Below are positions 50,924 through 62,309 of a stretch of 64,000 nt of DNA, piece by piece. How positions within the stretch are numbered: the first letter of the stretch is position 1; each line of letters begins with the position of its first letter. The stretch comes from Nocardioides sp. Arc9.136. GTDB taxonomy: Bacteria; Actinomycetota; Actinomycetes; Propionibacteriales; Nocardioidaceae. A model generated the notes under the pieces. That model made no database searches. It was not told the DNA's origin and worked only from the letters and a program-made list of their open reading frames with translations. The DNA lies in contig NZ_CP113431.1 of NCBI RefSeq assembly GCF_030506255.1, positions 434,001 to 498,000 of the forward strand, in the 5' to 3' direction. The translations under genes and the position numbers were made by a program.

Positions 50924-52167
50924 GCGACCTCCCCCTCCCGCGGCAGCCGCAACCGCACCTGCCACCCGCCATCATCGGTGGGGCCGACGTCGAGGTCGGC
51001 GCCGGTGAGCGCGGCGCGCTCCCGCATCCCCACGAGACCGAAGCCCCCGGCGGCTCCCGGCGACCCGGCGGACCCCGCCGCCGCGCCGTCGGCCGGTCCG
51101 TTGCGGACGACCACCTCGACGACGCGGTCGTCGCGCGCGTCGACGGTCACCGAGCAGGCCGCCCCGGGGGCGTGCCGGGCGGCGTTGGCGAGAGCCTCCT
51201 GGACGGCGCGGTACGCCGCGAGCTGGGCCAGCGGGCCGACCTCGCGGGCCGCGGCCTGCTCGTCGCCCAGCACCGCCAGGGCGACCTCGCGGCCGGTGGC
51301 GGCGACGTCGGCCACCAGGGCCCGGACGCCGGCCAGCGTCTCCGGGCGCGCGTCGGAGGCGGGGTCGCCCTCGCGCAGCAGGCCGACCAGGCTGCGCAGG
51401 TCGCGCAGGACCGACCTGCTCTGCTGGCGCACCTGGCGCGCGGCCTCCTGGGCGCCGTCGGGGTCGGTCAGGACCTGGCGCTCGAGGGCGGAGGCCATGA
51501 CGGCGATCCCGGAGAGGTGGTGGGCGGCGATGTCGTGCAGCTCGCGCGCCATGGCGGTCCGCTCCCGGTCGACGGCCGCCCGGACCAGCGCGCTCTGCTC
51601 GCGGGCGACCGCGCGCCGCTCGTCCTCGCGGGCCCGCCGGCTCTCGCGGACGGCGGCCACCCAGCTCGCCACGACGAGCACGAGGGCGAGCGTCCCGACG
51701 GTCTGGACGACCGCCAGCCCGATCGCGCTCCCGACGGCCAGGCCGGAGTCGCGACCGGCGAGCGCCCCGCCGGCGGCGACGAGCACCGCGGTCACGGCGA
51801 GAGCCGGGACGAGCGTGCGCAGGGGGCGGGTGGTCACCGCGACGTACACGGCGAGCACGACCGCCAGGGTGGTCAGGCTGGTGGCGTCACGCGCCCCGGC
51901 CAGGGCGGCGAGCGGGGCGGCGACGCCGGTCGCGACCAGCACCGTCCGCGGCCGGAGCCGGGCCCGGGCGAGCGCCCCCGCCTGCGCCAGGAGGGCCACG
52001 ACCGTGACCCACCACGCCGTACCGCCGGTCGCGGGCAGGGCGGCGGCGTCCTCGGCCTCGAGCGCGGTCGTCGCCAGGAGGGTGCCGACCGAGACGACCG
52101 CGCAGCCGACGGCGAGCAGCGCGGCGCGGCGGGTGCGAGGGCTCGGTCCGTGCGGCGACGTACCCAC
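50920..52167 (-). CDS. Sensor histidine kinase (NarL/DesK-type)
   Basis: 415 residues, GTG start. Five to six N-terminal hydrophobic helices act as membrane sensor, with little extracellular sequence. The dimerisation/phosphoacceptor region is RERTAMARELHDIAAHHLSG with the His in ELHD (HisKA_3 type). The ATPase part has AVQEALANAARHAPGA (N box) and GGFGLVGMRERAALTG (G box). Few loops outside suggest it senses membrane state or a hydrophobic ligand. It is coupled to the response regulator. Confidence 0.92.
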   Translation of the reverse strand: MGTSPHGPSPRTRRAALLAVGCAVVSVGTLLATTALEAEDAAALPATGGTAWWVTVVALLAQAGALARARLRPRTVLVATGVAAPLAALAGARDATSLTTLAVVLAVYVAVTTRPLRTLVPALAVTAVLVAAGGALAGRDSGLAVGSAIGLAVVQTVGTLALVLVVASWVAAVRESRRAREDERRAVAREQSALVRAAVDRERTAMARELHDIAAHHLSGIAVMASALERQVLTDPDGAQEAARQVRQQSRSVLRDLRSLVGLLREGDPASDARPETLAGVRALVADVAATGREVALAVLGDEQAAAREVGPLAQLAAYRAVQEALANAARHAPGAACSVTVDARDDRVVEVVVRNGPADGAAAGSAGSPGAAGGFGLVGMRERAALTGADLDVGPTDDGGWQVRLRLPREGEVA

Positions 52168-52246
52168 CCCCTCGTCCCCTCGTCCGGCTCCCCGCCGGTG
52201 CGCCCGGCGAGCCCGGCGAGCGTAGCGAGCGCCCGGTGCGGCCGGC

Positions 52247-52378
52247 TCAACCGACGAGGACGCGCATGAGGATCGCGAGGACGGCGGCCAGCGAGCCCGC
52301 CGCGGCGAGGAGCAGCACGCCGCCGTACCGGCCGAGGGTGACGAGGCCGGTGTTCAGGGAGGACACGAAGGAGGACAT
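52247..52378 (-). CDS. Small membrane protein divergent from kdpF
   Basis: 43 residues, ATG at 52378 preceded by GAGG. The product has a polar start (MSSFVSSLNTGLVTLGRYGG) and one strong hydrophobic helix (VLLLAAAGSLAAVLAILM). No family is recognised. Four phased CGTCA half-sites face it from the kdp promoter region, matching the array in front of kdpF, so it is probably expressed together with the potassium system. It might be a KdpF-like helper peptide; that is inference. Confidence 0.6.
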   Translation of the reverse strand: MSSFVSSLNTGLVTLGRYGGVLLLAAAGSLAAVLAILMRVLVG

Positions 52379-52387
52379 GTCCTCGAC

Positions 52388-52459
52388 GCTAGGTCCGCGC
52401 AGCGCCGCCGGAAGGCCCTTGACGGGTCCTTGACGCCCCCGTGACGCCGACCTGACGCC
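52388..52459 (-). promoter_or_regulatory. Phased half-site array facing the 43-residue gene
   Basis: On the complement strand four near-identical 11-base units of consensus GGCGTCAnGGn occur back to back; the TGACG cores on the given strand start at 52420, 52431, 52442 and 52453, exactly 11 bases apart. A TAGCGT -10-like hexamer (complement of 52386-52391) follows. Eleven-base phasing places all sites on one DNA face, as for OmpR/PhoB-type response regulators such as KdpE. Confidence 0.65.
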
Positions 52460-52574
52460 CCGTCCGAGGCACCCCGCCGACGCGCCCCGCCCACACCCGC
52501 CCGGCGCCCACTGACGCCCGCCCACACCCGCGGGACGAGCCGGGCTGTGGCGCGGCCGACACCGTCGGCAAGAC

Positions 52575-52615
52575 GGCGTCAATGGCCGTCAAGAACGCGT
52601 CAAGACGGCGTCCGG
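52575..52615 (+). promoter_or_regulatory. Phased half-site array facing kdpF (candidate KdpE boxes)
   Basis: CGTCA, CGTCA, CGTCA and CGTCC start at 52577, 52587, 52598 and 52609 (spacings 10, 11, 11) on the + strand. The surrounding units read GGCGTCAATGG, CCGTCAAGAA, CGCGTCAAGAC and GGCGTCCGGGG, the same consensus as the mirror array at 52420-52457. The last site ends about 30 bases before the kdpF start codon. KdpE, encoded at the end of the operon, is the obvious ligand. Confidence 0.65.
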
Positions 52616-52644
52616 GGCACCGCGGCGGGTCTTGTCTGGGCCGC

Positions 52645-52734
52645 ATGAGTCTTGAGAGCGGCCTTCTCGTCGCAGCAGTCGTCGCCATCGCGGCCTACCT
52701 GCTCGCGGCCCTGATCCTCCCGGAGCGTTTCTAG
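52645..52734 (+). CDS. kdpF: K+-transporting ATPase small subunit KdpF
   Basis: 29 residues, ATG at 52645. It is one membrane helix (GLLVAAVVAIAAYLLAALIL) ending PERF, the usual KdpF pattern. It stabilises the KdpABC complex in the membrane. Its stop overlaps the kdpA GTG start by one base. Confidence 0.9.
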   Translation: MSLESGLLVAAVVAIAAYLLAALILPERF

Positions 52735-54388
52735 TGTCCGACACCGTCGCGGGGCTGCTGCAGGTAGCGGCCCTCGTCCTCCTGCTGGCACTGGTGCACG
52801 TGCCCCTCGGCGACTACATGGCCCGGGTCTTCACCAGCAGCAAGCACCTGCGCGCCGAGCGCGCGCTCTACCGCCTGACCGGGGTCGACCCCCAGGCCGA
52901 CCAGACGGCCAAGTCCTACGCCGTGAGCGTGGTCGGGTTCTCCCTCGTCAGCCTCGTGGTGCTGATGGGGATCCTCCTCGGCCAGGCGTACCTGCCCTTC
53001 GACCGGGACCTGCCCGGCATGGGCTTCTGGATGTCCTTCAACACCGCCGCGTCGTTCGTGGCCAACACCAACTGGCAGTCCTACGGCGGTGAGTCGACCC
53101 TCGGCTTCGCCGCCCAGATGGCCGGCCTGGCGGTGCAGAACTTCCTCTCCGCAGCGGTCGGCATCGCGGTCGCCGTCGCGCTGGTCCGGGGCTTCACCCG
53201 GGTGCGCAGCGGCCGGATCGGGAACTTCTGGGTCGACCTCACCCGCGGCACGCTGCGGATCCTGCTGCCGATGGCGTTCCTCGCGGCCGTCCTGCTGATG
53301 GCCGGCGGCGTCGTGCAGAGCTTCTCGGACTCGACGATGGACACCCTCGCCGGGCACAGCCAGGTGCTGACCGGTGGCCCGGTGGCCAGCCAGGAGGCCA
53401 TCAAGGAGCTCGGCACCAACGGCGGCGGCTTCTACAACGCCAACTCCGCGCACCCCTTCGAGAACCCCAACGGCTACACGAACCTGCTCGAGATCTTCCT
53501 GATGCTGGTGATCCCGATCAGCCTCACCCGGACCCTCGGCACGATGCTCGGCAACCGCCGGCAGGGCCTCGCGGTCCTCGGCACGATGGTGTTCCTGATG
53601 GCGGTCTCCCTGACCGTCCTCACCGCGGCCGAGGCCGGCGGCCGCGGCCAGTCCGCCCAGGCGGCAGGTGCGGCGATGGAGGGCAAGGAGACCCGGTTCG
53701 GCGAGTGGGCCTCGGCCCTCTTCGGCATGGTCTCCACCGGTACGTCGACCGGCGCGGTGAACGCCTCGCACGACTCCTTCACCCCGACCGGCGGCGGCTC
53801 GGTCATGGTCAACATGATGCTCGGCGAGATCACGCCCGGCGGCGTGGGATCCGGCATCTACGGCATCCTCGTGATGGCCGTCGTGGCGGTCTTCATCGCC
53901 GGGCTGATGGTCGGCCGCACGCCGGAGCTGTTCGGCAAGAAGATCGGCTCGCGGCAGATGACGTACGTCGCCCTCTACACCCTCACCACCCCCGCCCTCG
54001 TGCTCGTCGGCACCGGCGTCGCGATCTCGCTCGGCTCGACCCCCAACGCGATGGGCAACCCCGGCGGCCACGGCTTCAGCGAGGTGCTCTACGCCTACAC
54101 CTCCGGCGCCAACAACAACGGCAGCGCCTTCGGCGGCATCACCGTCACCTCGGACTTCTTCCAGATCACCATCGGGCTGGCGATGCTGCTCGGCCGGCTG
54201 GTCCCGATCGTCCTGGTGCTGCTGCTCGCCGGCTCGCTCGCCGAGCAGGCCACGGTGCCCACGACCGCCGGCACCCTGCCCACCCACAAGCCGCTGTTCG
54301 CGGCGCTCCTCGTGGCCGTGATCCTCGTGCTCACCGGCCTCACCTACTTCCCCGCCCTGTCCCTCGGACCCATCGCAGAGGCCCTCGC

Positions 54389-54392
<4 letters not shown>
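52734..54392 (+). CDS. kdpA: K+-transporting ATPase subunit A
   Basis: 552 residues, GTG start. Ten membrane helices and the four selectivity-filter repeats of KdpA are visible, including [14 protein letters not shown] and [20 protein letters not shown]. KdpA is the channel-like subunit that binds K+ with high affinity and passes it to KdpB. The 3' end overlaps kdpB by ATGA. Confidence 0.96.
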
Positions 54393-56464
<2,072 letters not shown>

Positions 56465-56469
56465 CCACC

Positions 56470-57057
56470 ATGCTCACCACACTGCTCACCGACCTCGCCC
56501 GCCAGAGCCTCGCGGGCCTGCGTCTCCTGCTCGTCCTCACCGTCGTCCTCGGCATCGGCTACCCGACCGCCGTGTGGGGCGTCGGCCAGGTCCTCGGCGA
56601 CCGCGCCGCCGGCCAGCCGGTCACCTTCGACGGCGAGGTGGTCGGGTCCCGGCTGCTGGGCCAGCAGTTCGAGGACGACGAGCTCTTCCGCTCCCGGCCC
56701 TCGGCCAACGACCACGACAGCCTCGCGTCCGCGCCCAGCAACCTCGGCCCCTCCAACGAGGACCTGCTGGACCTGATCGCCGAGCGCCGCGCCGAGGTGG
56801 CCGAGCGCGAGGGCGTCGACCCGGCGGAGGTGCCCGCGGACGCGGTCGCCGCGTCCGGCTCCGGCCTCGACCCGCACATCTCCCCGGAGTACGCCGCGCT
56901 GCAGGCTCCGCGCGTCGCCCGCGCCGCGGGCCTGGACCTCGCGGAGGTCGAGGACCTGGTCGAGGAGCACACCGACGGCCGCGGGCTCGGCTTCCTCGGC
57001 GAGCCCGGGGTCAACGTGCTCGAGCTCAACCTCGCCCTCGTCGAGCGGCGGGGGTGA
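56470..57057 (+). CDS. kdpC: K+-transporting ATPase subunit C
   Basis: 195 residues, five bases after kdpB. One N-terminal membrane helix (LLLVLTVVLGIGYPTAVWG) is followed by the outer domain with SRLLGQQFEDDELFRSRPSA and SGSGLDPHISPEYA, both KdpC hallmarks, and GEPGVNVLELNLAL at the end. It assembles the complex and assists K+ capture. The stop overlaps kdpD by GTGA. Confidence 0.95.
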   Translation: MLTTLLTDLARQSLAGLRLLLVLTVVLGIGYPTAVWGVGQVLGDRAAGQPVTFDGEVVGSRLLGQQFEDDELFRSRPSANDHDSLASAPSNLGPSNEDLLDLIAERRAEVAEREGVDPAEVPADAVAASGSGLDPHISPEYAALQAPRVARAAGLDLAEVEDLVEEHTDGRGLGFLGEPGVNVLELNLALVERRG

Positions 57058-59627
57058 CCCCCGGCAGGATGGAGCCCGTGGAGGACGGCGTGGGCGGCAG
57101 GGGGGACGGCGCCGCGCGCCCCGAGCGAGGCCGGCTGCGCGTCTACCTCGGCGCTGCGCCGGGCGTCGGCAAGACGATGGCGATGCTCGACGAGGGCCAC
57201 CGGCGCCTCGAGCGGGGCACCGACGTGGTGGTCGGGTACGTCGAGACCCACCAGCGGCCCCGGACGGTCGAGGCCGTCGAGGGGCTCGAGGTGGTCCCGC
57301 GCCGCACGATGACCTACCGGGGCACGGCGCACGAGGAGATGGACCTCGACGCCGTCCTGGCCCGGTCGCCGGCCGTGGTGCTCGTCGACGAGCTCGCCCA
57401 CACCAACGTCCCCGGCAGCCGCTTCGAGAAGCGGTGGCAGGACATCGAGGCGATCCGGGCGGCGGGCATCGAGGTCGTCACGACGGTCAACATCCAGCAC
57501 CTGGAGTCGCTCAACGACGCCACGGAGGCCATCACCGGCGTCCGGCAGCGGGAGACCGTGCCGGACGAGGTGGTGCGCTCGGCGGACCAGATCGAGCTGG
57601 TCGACATGAGCCCGCAGGCGCTGCGCCGGCGGATGGCGCACGGCAACGTCTACGCCCCCGAGAAGGTCGACGCCGCCCTGGCGAAGTACTTCCGCGAGGG
57701 CAACCTGACCGCGCTGCGGGAGCTGGCCCTGCTGTGGCTGGCCGACCGGGTCGAGGAGGGGATGGAGCGCTACCGCAGCCAGCACCGCATCGACTCCACG
57801 TGGCCGGCGCGCGAGCGCCTGGTCGTCCCCGTCACCGGCGGCCCGGAGTCGGCGACGCTGATGCGGCGCGCCGCCCGGATCGCGTCGCGGGGGTCCGGCA
57901 CCGAGTGGCGGGCGCTGTACGTCGCCCGCAACGACGGGCTGAGCGCCACCTCGCCGGACCGGCTGGCGGCGCTGCGGGCCAAGGCCGAGGACCTCGGCGG
58001 CACGCTGCACACCGCGGTCGGGGACGACCCGGCCGAGGCGATCCTCGCCTTCGCCCGCGCGGAGAACGCCACGCAGCTCATCGTCGGCGCCAGCCGGCGC
58101 GGCCGGGTCTCCACCCTGCTGCGGCCCGGCGTGGGGGAGCGGGTGATCGCCGGGGCGGGCGACATCGACATCCACATCGTCACCCACGACCACGCGCGGG
58201 CCCGGACGACGTGGCGGCCGCCGGAGGCGCTGAGCCGGCGCCGCCGCCTGGCCGGGTTCGTGCTCGGCGTGCTGGGGCCGCTGCTGGTCAGCGCCCTGCT
58301 GGCCTGGACCGACGAGGTGCACGGGCTGCCCACCGAGGCGATGGTGCTCATGGTCGTCGTGGTCGCCACCGCGCTGGTCGGCGGGTTGGTCCCGGCCGTC
58401 GTCTCCGCGGTGGGCAGCGGCGTGCTGCTCAACGTGCTGTTCACCCCGCCGCTCTACACGCTCACCATCGACGAGCCGGAGAACGCGGTCGCGATCCTGA
58501 TCTTCGTGCTGGTCGGCATCGCGGTCGCCACCGTGGTCGACACCGCTGCGCGGCGCACCGCCCAGGCGGTGCGGGCGCGCGCCGAGGCCGACGCCCTCAC
58601 CGCGCTCTCGCACAGCCTGCTGACCGCCAGCGACGACCTCGACGGGCTGCTCGCGTCCTCCTGCGAGCTCTTCGGTGCCCGTGGGGCCGCCGTCCTGCGC
58701 CGCGGCGACGACGGCGCCGAGGAGGTGGTCGCCGGGCACGGCGACGTGCCGACGACGCCGGAGGGCGCAGCCATGGTCGCCGCGATCGACGAGCGCACGA
58801 CGCTGGTGCTCGCCGGCGCCGACCTCCCGGCGACCGACCGTGGGCTGTTCAACGCCTACGCGGCGTACGCCCGCGTCATGGACGACCGCCGCCGCGCGAC
58901 GTCCGCGGAGGTCGAGCGGCTGCGGCTCGCCGAGACCGACCGGACCCGCACCGCCCTGCTCGCCGCGGTGTCCCACGACCTCCGCTCGCCGCTGGCGGCG
59001 GTGAAGGTCGCGGTCTCCACCCTGCGGACCCCCGAGCTGCGGCTGTCCGACCAGGACCGCACCGACCTCCTGGAGACGATCGAGGACTCCACCGACCACC
59101 TCGCGGCGCTCGTCTCCAACCTGCTCGACATGAGCCGGCTGGCCACCGGCACGCTGCGGGTGGCCCTCGCCGAGGTCTCGCTCGCCTCGGTCGTGCGCGG
59201 CGCCGTCGGGGTGCTCGACGGAGGCGGCCGGGTCCTGGTCGAGGTGGCCGACGACGTCGCGGTGCTGGCCGACGCCGGCCTCCTCGACCGGGTGGTGGCC
59301 AACATCTGCGACAACGCGCTGAAGTACACCCCGCCCGAGGCGGGGATCCGGATCGACGCCGCCGTCGGGCCCGAGCGGGTCACCCTGCGCATCGCCGACA
59401 GCGGGCCCGGGGTCGGCGGCGAGGACCACGAGCGGATCTTCGCGCCGTTCCAGCGGCTCGGCGACGTCCCCGGCAGGGACGGCGTCGGGCTCGGGCTGGC
59501 CGTGGCCCGGGGCTTCACCGAGGCCATGGGTGGCACGATCAGCACCGAGGAGACGCCGGGCGGTGGCCTGACCTTCGTCCTCGAGCTGCAGGCGCCGGTC
59601 CCGGTGCCCTGCGAGGAGCAGCCATGA
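57054..59627 (+). CDS. kdpD: Osmosensitive K+ channel sensor histidine kinase KdpD
   Basis: 857 residues from the GTG in the GTGA overlap; an ATG five codons later is an alternative. The N-terminal KdpD domain has Walker A GAAPGVGKTMAML and DELAHTNVPGSRFEKRWQDI. A USP-like domain follows (RLVVPVTGGPESATLMRRAA, LIVGASRRGRVS), then four membrane helices, a GAF-like part and the kinase: His641 in AAVSHDLRSPLAAVK, N box ICDNALKYTPP, and GLGLAVARGFTEAMGG. It senses K+ limitation and phosphorylates KdpE. Confidence 0.95.
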   Translation: MTPGRMEPVEDGVGGRGDGAARPERGRLRVYLGAAPGVGKTMAMLDEGHRRLERGTDVVVGYVETHQRPRTVEAVEGLEVVPRRTMTYRGTAHEEMDLDAVLARSPAVVLVDELAHTNVPGSRFEKRWQDIEAIRAAGIEVVTTVNIQHLESLNDATEAITGVRQRETVPDEVVRSADQIELVDMSPQALRRRMAHGNVYAPEKVDAALAKYFREGNLTALRELALLWLADRVEEGMERYRSQHRIDSTWPARERLVVPVTGGPESATLMRRAARIASRGSGTEWRALYVARNDGLSATSPDRLAALRAKAEDLGGTLHTAVGDDPAEAILAFARAENATQLIVGASRRGRVSTLLRPGVGERVIAGAGDIDIHIVTHDHARARTTWRPPEALSRRRRLAGFVLGVLGPLLVSALLAWTDEVHGLPTEAMVLMVVVVATALVGGLVPAVVSAVGSGVLLNVLFTPPLYTLTIDEPENAVAILIFVLVGIAVATVVDTAARRTAQAVRARAEADALTALSHSLLTASDDLDGLLASSCELFGARGAAVLRRGDDGAEEVVAGHGDVPTTPEGAAMVAAIDERTTLVLAGADLPATDRGLFNAYAAYARVMDDRRRATSAEVERLRLAETDRTRTALLAAVSHDLRSPLAAVKVAVSTLRTPELRLSDQDRTDLLETIEDSTDHLAALVSNLLDMSRLATGTLRVALAEVSLASVVRGAVGVLDGGGRVLVEVADDVAVLADAGLLDRVVANICDNALKYTPPEAGIRIDAAVGPERVTLRIADSGPGVGGEDHERIFAPFQRLGDVPGRDGVGLGLAVARGFTEAMGGTISTEETPGGGLTFVLELQAPVPVPCEEQP

Positions 59628-60304
59628 CCTTCGTCCTCGTCGTCGACGACGACCCCGCGATGCGTCGCACCCTCTCGATCAACCTGCGCGCGCGTGACTA
59701 CGAGGTCGAGACGGCGGCCGACGGTCGCTCGGCCCTGCAGGTCGTCGGGGAGCGCGAGCCCGACGTCGTCCTGCTCGACCTGGGCCTGCCCGACCTGGAC
59801 GGCACCGCGGTGCTGCGCGGGCTGCGGGCCGTGAGCCAGGTCCCGGTGATCGTGGTCTCGGCGCGCACCGGCTCCGACGACAAGGTGGAGGCCCTCGACC
59901 TCGGCGCCGACGACTTCATCACCAAGCCGTTCTCGGTCGAGGAGCTGCTGGCCCGGGTCCGGGCGGCGGCCCGGCGGGCCGGCACCGCGGAGCCGCCCCT
60001 GCGCGTGGAGGTCGACGGGCTGGTGCTGGACGTGACCGACTCCCGCGCGCTGCGCGACGGCGTCGAGGTCCACCTGACCCCGATCGAGTGGCGCATCGTC
60101 GAGCAGCTGGTCCGCGGCGGCGGCCGGCTCGTCCGCCAGTCGACGCTGCTGCACGAGGTGTGGGGGCCGGCGTACGCGCGGCAGACGAACTACCTGCGCG
60201 TGCACCTGGCCAGCATCCGCCGCAAGCTCGAGGCGGACCCGGCGCACCCGCGGCTGTTCACCACCGAGCCCGGCATGGGCTACCGCTTCCACCCGGCCGG
60301 GTGA
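59624..60304 (+). CDS. kdpE: Response regulator KdpE (OmpR family)
   Basis: 226 residues, ATG overlapping kdpD by ATGA. The receiver has VLVVDDDPAMRRTL, Asp52 in VVLLDLGLPDLDG and Lys in DDFITKPFSVEELLARV. The winged helix has HLTPIEWRIVEQLVRGGGRL and RQTNYLRVHLASIRRKLE. It should bind the 11-base-phased CGTCA arrays before kdpF. Confidence 0.95.
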   Translation: MTFVLVVDDDPAMRRTLSINLRARDYEVETAADGRSALQVVGEREPDVVLLDLGLPDLDGTAVLRGLRAVSQVPVIVVSARTGSDDKVEALDLGADDFITKPFSVEELLARVRAAARRAGTAEPPLRVEVDGLVLDVTDSRALRDGVEVHLTPIEWRIVEQLVRGGGRLVRQSTLLHEVWGPAYARQTNYLRVHLASIRRKLEADPAHPRLFTTEPGMGYRFHPAG

Positions 60305-60498
60305 CGCGGCGGTGGGCGAGCGCGCCGAAGCGGCTCCTGCTGACCGTGCTGGTGGTGTCCAGCCTGGTCGTCCTTGTCGGACAGGTCCAGGACGGGGACG
60401 TGCTCCGGGCGGTCGCGTGGGCGGCCGTGGCGGTGTTCTGGCTCGTGCTCGCCGTGCGCCGGTGGCGCGCGCCAGGCCCCGCCGGGCGCGCGGAGTAG
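60301..60498 (+). CDS. Small two-helix membrane protein at the end of the kdp operon
   Basis: 65 residues, GTG start in a GTGA overlap with kdpE. Two hydrophobic segments (LLLTVLVVSSLVVLVG and AVAWAAVAVFWLVLAV) are joined by VQDGDVLR; both ends are basic. No homologue is recognised. The overlap suggests co-expression with the Kdp system. Confidence 0.6.
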   Translation: MTRRWASAPKRLLLTVLVVSSLVVLVGQVQDGDVLRAVAWAAVAVFWLVLAVRRWRAPGPAGRAE

Positions 60499-60558
60499 CC
60501 GCGCACGCGGCTCCTCGTCGTCCGGGGCGCCCGGGGGCGGTGCCGTACGGTCGCCGGC

Positions 60559-60753
60559 ATGGACTGGAGAGGCAGGGAGTCGACCCCGGCGGAGAACGGG
60601 CTGGGCGTGGGCGCCGCGCTCGGCATCGGGCTCTTCGTGATGACCGGCAACGCCGCCTTCGTCGCCATCGGCATCGGGGTCGGCCTCGCGATCGGGGCCG
60701 GCGCGGGATCGAGCCGGAGGCCGCGCACGGACCCCGTCGACCCGGAGCGGTAG
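60559..60753 (+). CDS. Small glycine-rich membrane protein
   Basis: 64 residues, ATG at 60559. The centre is two short Gly/Ala/Ile-rich hydrophobic runs (GVGAALGIGLFVMTGNAAF and IGIGVGLAIGAGAG) that could pack as a hairpin, with a charged tail. No family is recognised. It stands alone between the kdp operon and the oxidoreductase gene. Confidence 0.5.
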   Translation: MDWRGRESTPAENGLGVGAALGIGLFVMTGNAAFVAIGIGVGLAIGAGAGSSRRPRTDPVDPER

Positions 60754-60878
60754 GGACGTCCACGACGAGCGGCCGACGCGCCGGGCCGCCGGCCGGTGCT
60801 GTCACCAAGTCGCTGGAGTAGAGTGAACAAGGTGACTTTGGAACACGTCGTCCCGTCCTCGCTCCGGAGGTCCCGCTG

Positions 60879-62309
60879 ATGCGCGTCGTGGTCGTCGGCG
60901 GCGGCGCGGCCGGATCGCTGGTGCTGCTCCACCTCGCCCGCGGCGCGGTGGCGCACCGGGACGGGCGCGGGGGCCCCCTCGAGCCGGTCGACGTGGTCCT
61001 GCTGGACCCGGGCGAGCAGGTCAGCGGCGCGGCGTTCAGCACGACCGACCCGCGCCACCTGCTCAACGTCCCGGCGTCCGGCATGTCCGTGGACGCCGAG
61101 CACCGCTTCGACTTCGTCGACTGGTGCGTGACCCAGGGCCTGCTGGCCGAGGGGGCGGCGCCGTACTGGTTCGCACCGCGGCGCGAGTGGGCGCGCTACC
61201 TGCGCGAGCGGCTCGCGGCGGCCCTCGCGGACGCCGGCGACCTGGTCTCCGTGCGGCACGTGCGGTGCGCCGCGACCGCCGTCGACCGCGCCGGCGACGG
61301 CGTCCGGGTGACCCTCGCGGACGGCGCCGTCGTCGACGGCGACCGGCTGGTGCTCGCCACCGGGCTGCCGAGCGTCGGCGAGGACTGGGCGCCCCGCGAC
61401 CTCACCGGCCAGGAGCGGTACGTCGCCGACCCCTGGCTCCCCGGCGCGCTCGCGCCGGTCGTGGACGGTGGCGGCGACGTCGTCGTGGTCGGGACCGGCC
61501 TGACGATGGTGGACGTGGCCGTGAGCATCCTCGGGTCCTCGCCGGAGCGCCGCGTGGTCGCCTGCTCGCGCGCCGGCCGGCTGCCGCAGCCGCACGCCGG
61601 GAGCTACCTCGGCGAGGTCGTCCCGGACGTGACCGGCTGGGGCGGCACGCTCGCCGAGGTGCGCGCGGCGGTCGCCGAGCACCTCGACGACGTCGTGGCC
61701 ACCCGGGGCGACTGGCGACCCGCGGTCGACGGCATCCGCTACCGCGTGGCCGACCTCTGGGCGCGGCTGGACGCCGCCGACCGGGCGACGTTCCTCCGCG
61801 AGGTGGCGGGGACCTGGGGGGTGCACCGACACCGGATGCCCCCGTCGACCGCGTCGGTGGTCGACGAGGCCGCCGAGGAGGGCCGCCTGGAGGTCCGCGC
61901 CGGCGGCGTCGTCGGCGTCGAGCCCGCCCGCGACGGCTGGGTCGTGGAGCTCGCCGGAGGCGAGCGGGTCACCGCCCGCTGGCTGGTCAACTGCACCGGC
62001 CCGCGCTCGGACCTGCGCCGCCTCGGCGACCCGGTCCTGGACTCGTTGCTCGGGCTGGACGGCACGTCCGCCCTCGCCGCGACCGACCCGCTCGGCCTGG
62101 GGCTCGCGACGCTGGACGGCCGGGTCGTCGACGCGACCGGCGACCTGCAGCCGGTGTGGACGCTGGGCGCCCTGCGGCGCGGCGAGCTCTGGGAGTCCAC
62201 GGCGATCCCGGAGATCCGGGTCCAGGCGGCCCGCGTGGCCGCCGACCTGCTCGACGAGGCCGTGAACGCCGCGGCCCCGCTCGGGCGGCTGCAGCACCAG
62301 CCCGGCTGA
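60879..62309 (+). CDS. FAD/NAD(P)-binding protein (NAD_binding_9-type oxidoreductase)
   Basis: 476 residues, ATG after a GGAGG-like site (CGGAGGTCCCGCTG). The N-terminal FAD fold is VVVVGGGAAGSLVLLHLAR, with the motif FSTTDPRHLLNVPASGMSVD typical of this uncharacterised oxidoreductase family, and a second nucleotide fold VVVVGTGLTMVDVAVSILG. WLVNCTGPRSDLR lies near the end. Substrate is unknown. It is cytoplasmic and monocistronic by spacing. Confidence 0.8.
   Translation: MRVVVVGGGAAGSLVLLHLARGAVAHRDGRGGPLEPVDVVLLDPGEQVSGAAFSTTDPRHLLNVPASGMSVDAEHRFDFVDWCVTQGLLAEGAAPYWFAPRREWARYLRERLAAALADAGDLVSVRHVRCAATAVDRAGDGVRVTLADGAVVDGDRLVLATGLPSVGEDWAPRDLTGQERYVADPWLPGALAPVVDGGGDVVVVGTGLTMVDVAVSILGSSPERRVVACSRAGRLPQPHAGSYLGEVVPDVTGWGGTLAEVRAAVAEHLDDVVATRGDWRPAVDGIRYRVADLWARLDAADRATFLREVAGTWGVHRHRMPPSTASVVDEAAEEGRLEVRAGGVVGVEPARDGWVVELAGGERVTARWLVNCTGPRSDLRRLGDPVLDSLLGLDGTSALAATDPLGLGLATLDGRVVDATGDLQPVWTLGALRRGELWESTAIPEIRVQAARVAADLLDEAVNAAAPLGRLQHQPG

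Noticed and set aside
60801..60836. Inverted GTCACC / GGTGAC flanking a TAGAGT before the oxidoreductase gene
   Set aside because: Only six base pairs with a 24-base gap, and no -35 element at correct spacing. Could be an operator but is not distinguishable from chance.
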